Source: an uncultured Lentisphaerota bacterium (lineage in GTDB: Bacteria > Verrucomicrobiota > Kiritimatiellia > CAIQIC01). From it: a stretch of 37,259 nt of DNA. The notes under the pieces were generated by a model, which was not told where the DNA came from, did no database searches, and saw only the letters and a list, made by a program, of their open reading frames with translations. The stretch lies in contig CAISWQ010000100.1 of assembly GCA_903889245.1 (NCBI GenBank), positions 1 to 37,259 of the forward strand, given 5' to 3'. The position numbers and the translations under genes were made by a program. This document shows positions 35,642 to 37,259 of this stretch, in pieces (positions within the stretch are counted from its first letter, which is position 1; each line of letters begins with the position of its first letter).

Positions 35642-35995
35642 ATGAAAATACATCAGCAGCTTACCGATGAGGCCATTCTGCGTGAATTGGGCGGGCGTCT
35701 GGCAGGTGCGCGCCTCGAGCGCAACCTGACCCAGGCGGCGTTGGCGGAACAGGCGGGGCTGTCCAAGCGGACCGTCGAGCGGTTGGAAGCAGGGGCCGTG
35801 GCGACGCAGCTCTCGGGGTTCCTGCGGGTCTGTCGCGTACTGGGTTTGGTGGAACATTTCGAAATGCTGATCCCTGAACCGGTGGCCAGCCCTATGGCAC
35901 AGTTGCAGCGGCAGGGCCGGAGGCGTCAGCGCGCGGCAGGCAAAAAGGCCACGCCGGGCACGGCGAAGGAATGGACGTGGGGTAAATCGACATGA
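35642..35995 (+). CDS. hipB: HipB-like antitoxin, XRE-family HTH
   Basis: 117 residues. Residues about 15-75 are an XRE/Cro helix-turn-helix: LGGRLAGARLERNLTQAALAEQAGLSKRTVERLEAG (in parts). The C-terminal 40 residues are basic and probably disordered. As in other hip pairs, it should bind the upstream inverted repeat and neutralise the kinase. The stop overlaps the HipA start as ATGA. Confidence 0.85.
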   Translation: MKIHQQLTDEAILRELGGRLAGARLERNLTQAALAEQAGLSKRTVERLEAGAVATQLSGFLRVCRVLGLVEHFEMLIPEPVASPMAQLQRQGRRRQRAAGKKATPGTAKEWTWGKST

Positions 35996-37259
35996 TCGCG
36001 AAGGTGCAGCTTTGGGGGCGGACCATCGGGGCCGTCTCGCTTGACGAGGGACGGGATGTGGCGGCGTTTCAGTACGCCCCAGCCTTTGCCGGCAGTGGCA
36101 TCGAACTCTCACCGCTGACGATGCCGTTGCGTACGCAGCAGTATACGTTTCCAACGTTGTCGCGGACTACGTTCCATGGGTTGCCGGGCTTGCTGGCCGA
36201 TGCACTCCCGGACACATTCGGTAACGCCTTGATCGACGCCTGGCTGGCCACCCAAGGCCGGACCCCGGAGAGTTTCAGTGCGGTGGAGCGTCTCTGTTAC
36301 ACCGGCACACGCGGGATGGGCGCGCTGGAGTTTGCCCCGGTGCTGGGGCCGAAGCCGCGCACGACAACGAAAATCGAGGTGGCGGCGCTGGTGCAACTGG
36401 CCGGTGAGGTGCTGACGCATCGCAGCAATCTACAGGGATATTTTCATGCCGCCGGGAAGGAGAGAGCACTGCGCGATATCCTGCAAGTGGGCACGTCCGC
36501 TGGCGGCGCGCGGGCCAAGGCGGTGATCGCATGGAATCGCAAAACCAACGAGGTCCGTTCCGGCCAAATGGCAGCGGGCCAGGACTTCGAGTACTGGCTG
36601 CTGAAATTCGACGGGGTCGCGGGCAACAAGGACAAAGAGCTTGAAGATCCGCAGGGCTACGGCGCCATTGAATATGCCTATCACCTGATGGCGCAGGCGG
36701 CGGGCATCACGATGAGCGAGTGCCGGTTGCTGGAGGAAAAGGGGCGGCGGCATTTCATGACCAAACGGTTCGACCGGCTGGCTGGCGGCGAAAAGTTGCA
36801 CATGCAGTCGCTCTGCGCGCTGGCGCATTTCGATTTCAACCAAGCCGGTGCCTATGCCTACGAGCAGGCCCTGCTGACGATCCGCCAACTCAAGTTGCCG
36901 ATGGCCGCGATCGAGGAGCAGTTTCGCCGGATGGTCTTCAATATCGTGGCCCGGAATCAGGACGATCATGTGAAGAATATCGCCTTCCTGATGAACCAGA
37001 CGGGTGCCTGGTCGCTCGCGCCGGCGTTCGATGTCACCTACAGCTACAATCTATCCGGTGCGTGGACGGCCACGCACCAGATGACACTGAATGCGAAACG
37101 GGACGGCTTTACGTTGGAAGATTTCAAGGCGTGTGCGAGAGCTGCGCTGATGAAGCGCGGCCGCGCCGAGACGATTATGGAGGAAGTGTTGGCGGCCGTG
37201 AAGCGCTGGCCGGAATTTGCGGAGGAGGCACGGCTCGCTGACGATCGGCGCGATAAGCT
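35992..37259 (+). CDS. hipA: HipA-like serine/threonine kinase toxin, 3' end outside window
   Basis: 422 codons are visible, close to full length; no stop before the edge. HipA kinases phosphorylate translation targets (glutamyl-tRNA synthetase in E. coli) and cause growth arrest. Motifs: N-terminal couple_hipA-like domain (LWGRTIGAVSLDEG; LPGLLADALPD), the gate/ATP loop GTSAGGARAKA (about 167-177), YWLLKFDG with the ATP-binding Lys, catalytic NQDDHVKN (D324-N329), and the magnesium-binding PAFDVTYS. All core residues are present, so the kinase is probably active. It is co-translated with hipB. Confidence 0.9.
   Translation, partial: MIAKVQLWGRTIGAVSLDEGRDVAAFQYAPAFAGSGIELSPLTMPLRTQQYTFPTLSRTTFHGLPGLLADALPDTFGNALIDAWLATQGRTPESFSAVERLCYTGTRGMGALEFAPVLGPKPRTTTKIEVAALVQLAGEVLTHRSNLQGYFHAAGKERALRDILQVGTSAGGARAKAVIAWNRKTNEVRSGQMAAGQDFEYWLLKFDGVAGNKDKELEDPQGYGAIEYAYHLMAQAAGITMSECRLLEEKGRRHFMTKRFDRLAGGEKLHMQSLCALAHFDFNQAGAYAYEQALLTIRQLKLPMAAIEEQFRRMVFNIVARNQDDHVKNIAFLMNQTGAWSLAPAFDVTYSYNLSGAWTATHQMTLNAKRDGFTLEDFKACARAALMKRGRAETIMEEVLAAVKRWPEFAEEARLADDRRDK

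Overview
The window is about 37 kb of GC-rich bacterial chromosome. A Tat-exported Gfo/Idh/MocA oxidoreductase, a stand-alone argC, a Sel1 protein, exported esterases, a bacterial topoisomerase VI and very many intergenic palindromes suggest a PVC-group bacterium (Verrucomicrobiota, Kiritimatiellota or Lentisphaerota). This placement is inferred from gene style only. No rRNA, tRNA or CRISPR array was seen.

Layout. 1-8100 is ordinary chromosome: a secreted oxidoreductase, a convergent sensor kinase with a putative outer-membrane protein, a second exported protein, then argC, a MurC-type ligase and a small exported protein. About 8100-16200 is an integrative element with all genes on the + strand: tyrosine recombinase, excisionase-like HTH protein, Cys-rich protein, replication-type HTH protein, DnaC-like ATPase, Fic protein, then a poorly coding, hairpin-rich tail and a probably truncated phage-type gene. 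16254-20961 holds topoisomerase VI subunits A and B and RdgC on the minus strand. 21170-22816 carries a small lipoprotein and a Sel1-repeat protein. 22928-25476 carries two overlapping exported hydrolases on the minus strand. 25717-35068 is a translationally coupled type I restriction-modification operon: hsdM, a four-helix-bundle gene, a 55-codon ORF, hsdS, an AlbA_2/ATPase gene and hsdR. A decayed esterase fragment follows, then a hipBA toxin-antitoxin pair that runs off the window.

The most unusual content is repeats. Several unrelated inverted-repeat families fill the intergenic spaces and also sit in frame inside genes. (1) A 15-bp palindrome, TTCCAAGCCTTGGAA, recurs at seven loci, and neighbouring copies usually start 31-32 bp apart. 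(2) Inverted arrays of 7-bp units lie at the argC-murC and top6A-top6B junctions and inside top6B, with a one-sided copy inside murC. (3) A G/C-rich hairpin built on CCCTCTCCC lies inside hsdS, and inverted copies of it flank a complete DUF559 (Vsr-like) endonuclease domain inside hsdR. The hsdR insertion leaves the frame open between helicase motifs, giving a restriction subunit with an apparent second nuclease. In the same operon, the last 66 bp of hsdM are duplicated around the four-helix-bundle gene, so that the ancestral hsdM-hsdS overlap is rebuilt. Together these suggest a genome where palindromic elements, and possibly a Vsr-like nuclease that travels with them, enter coding sequence without breaking it.
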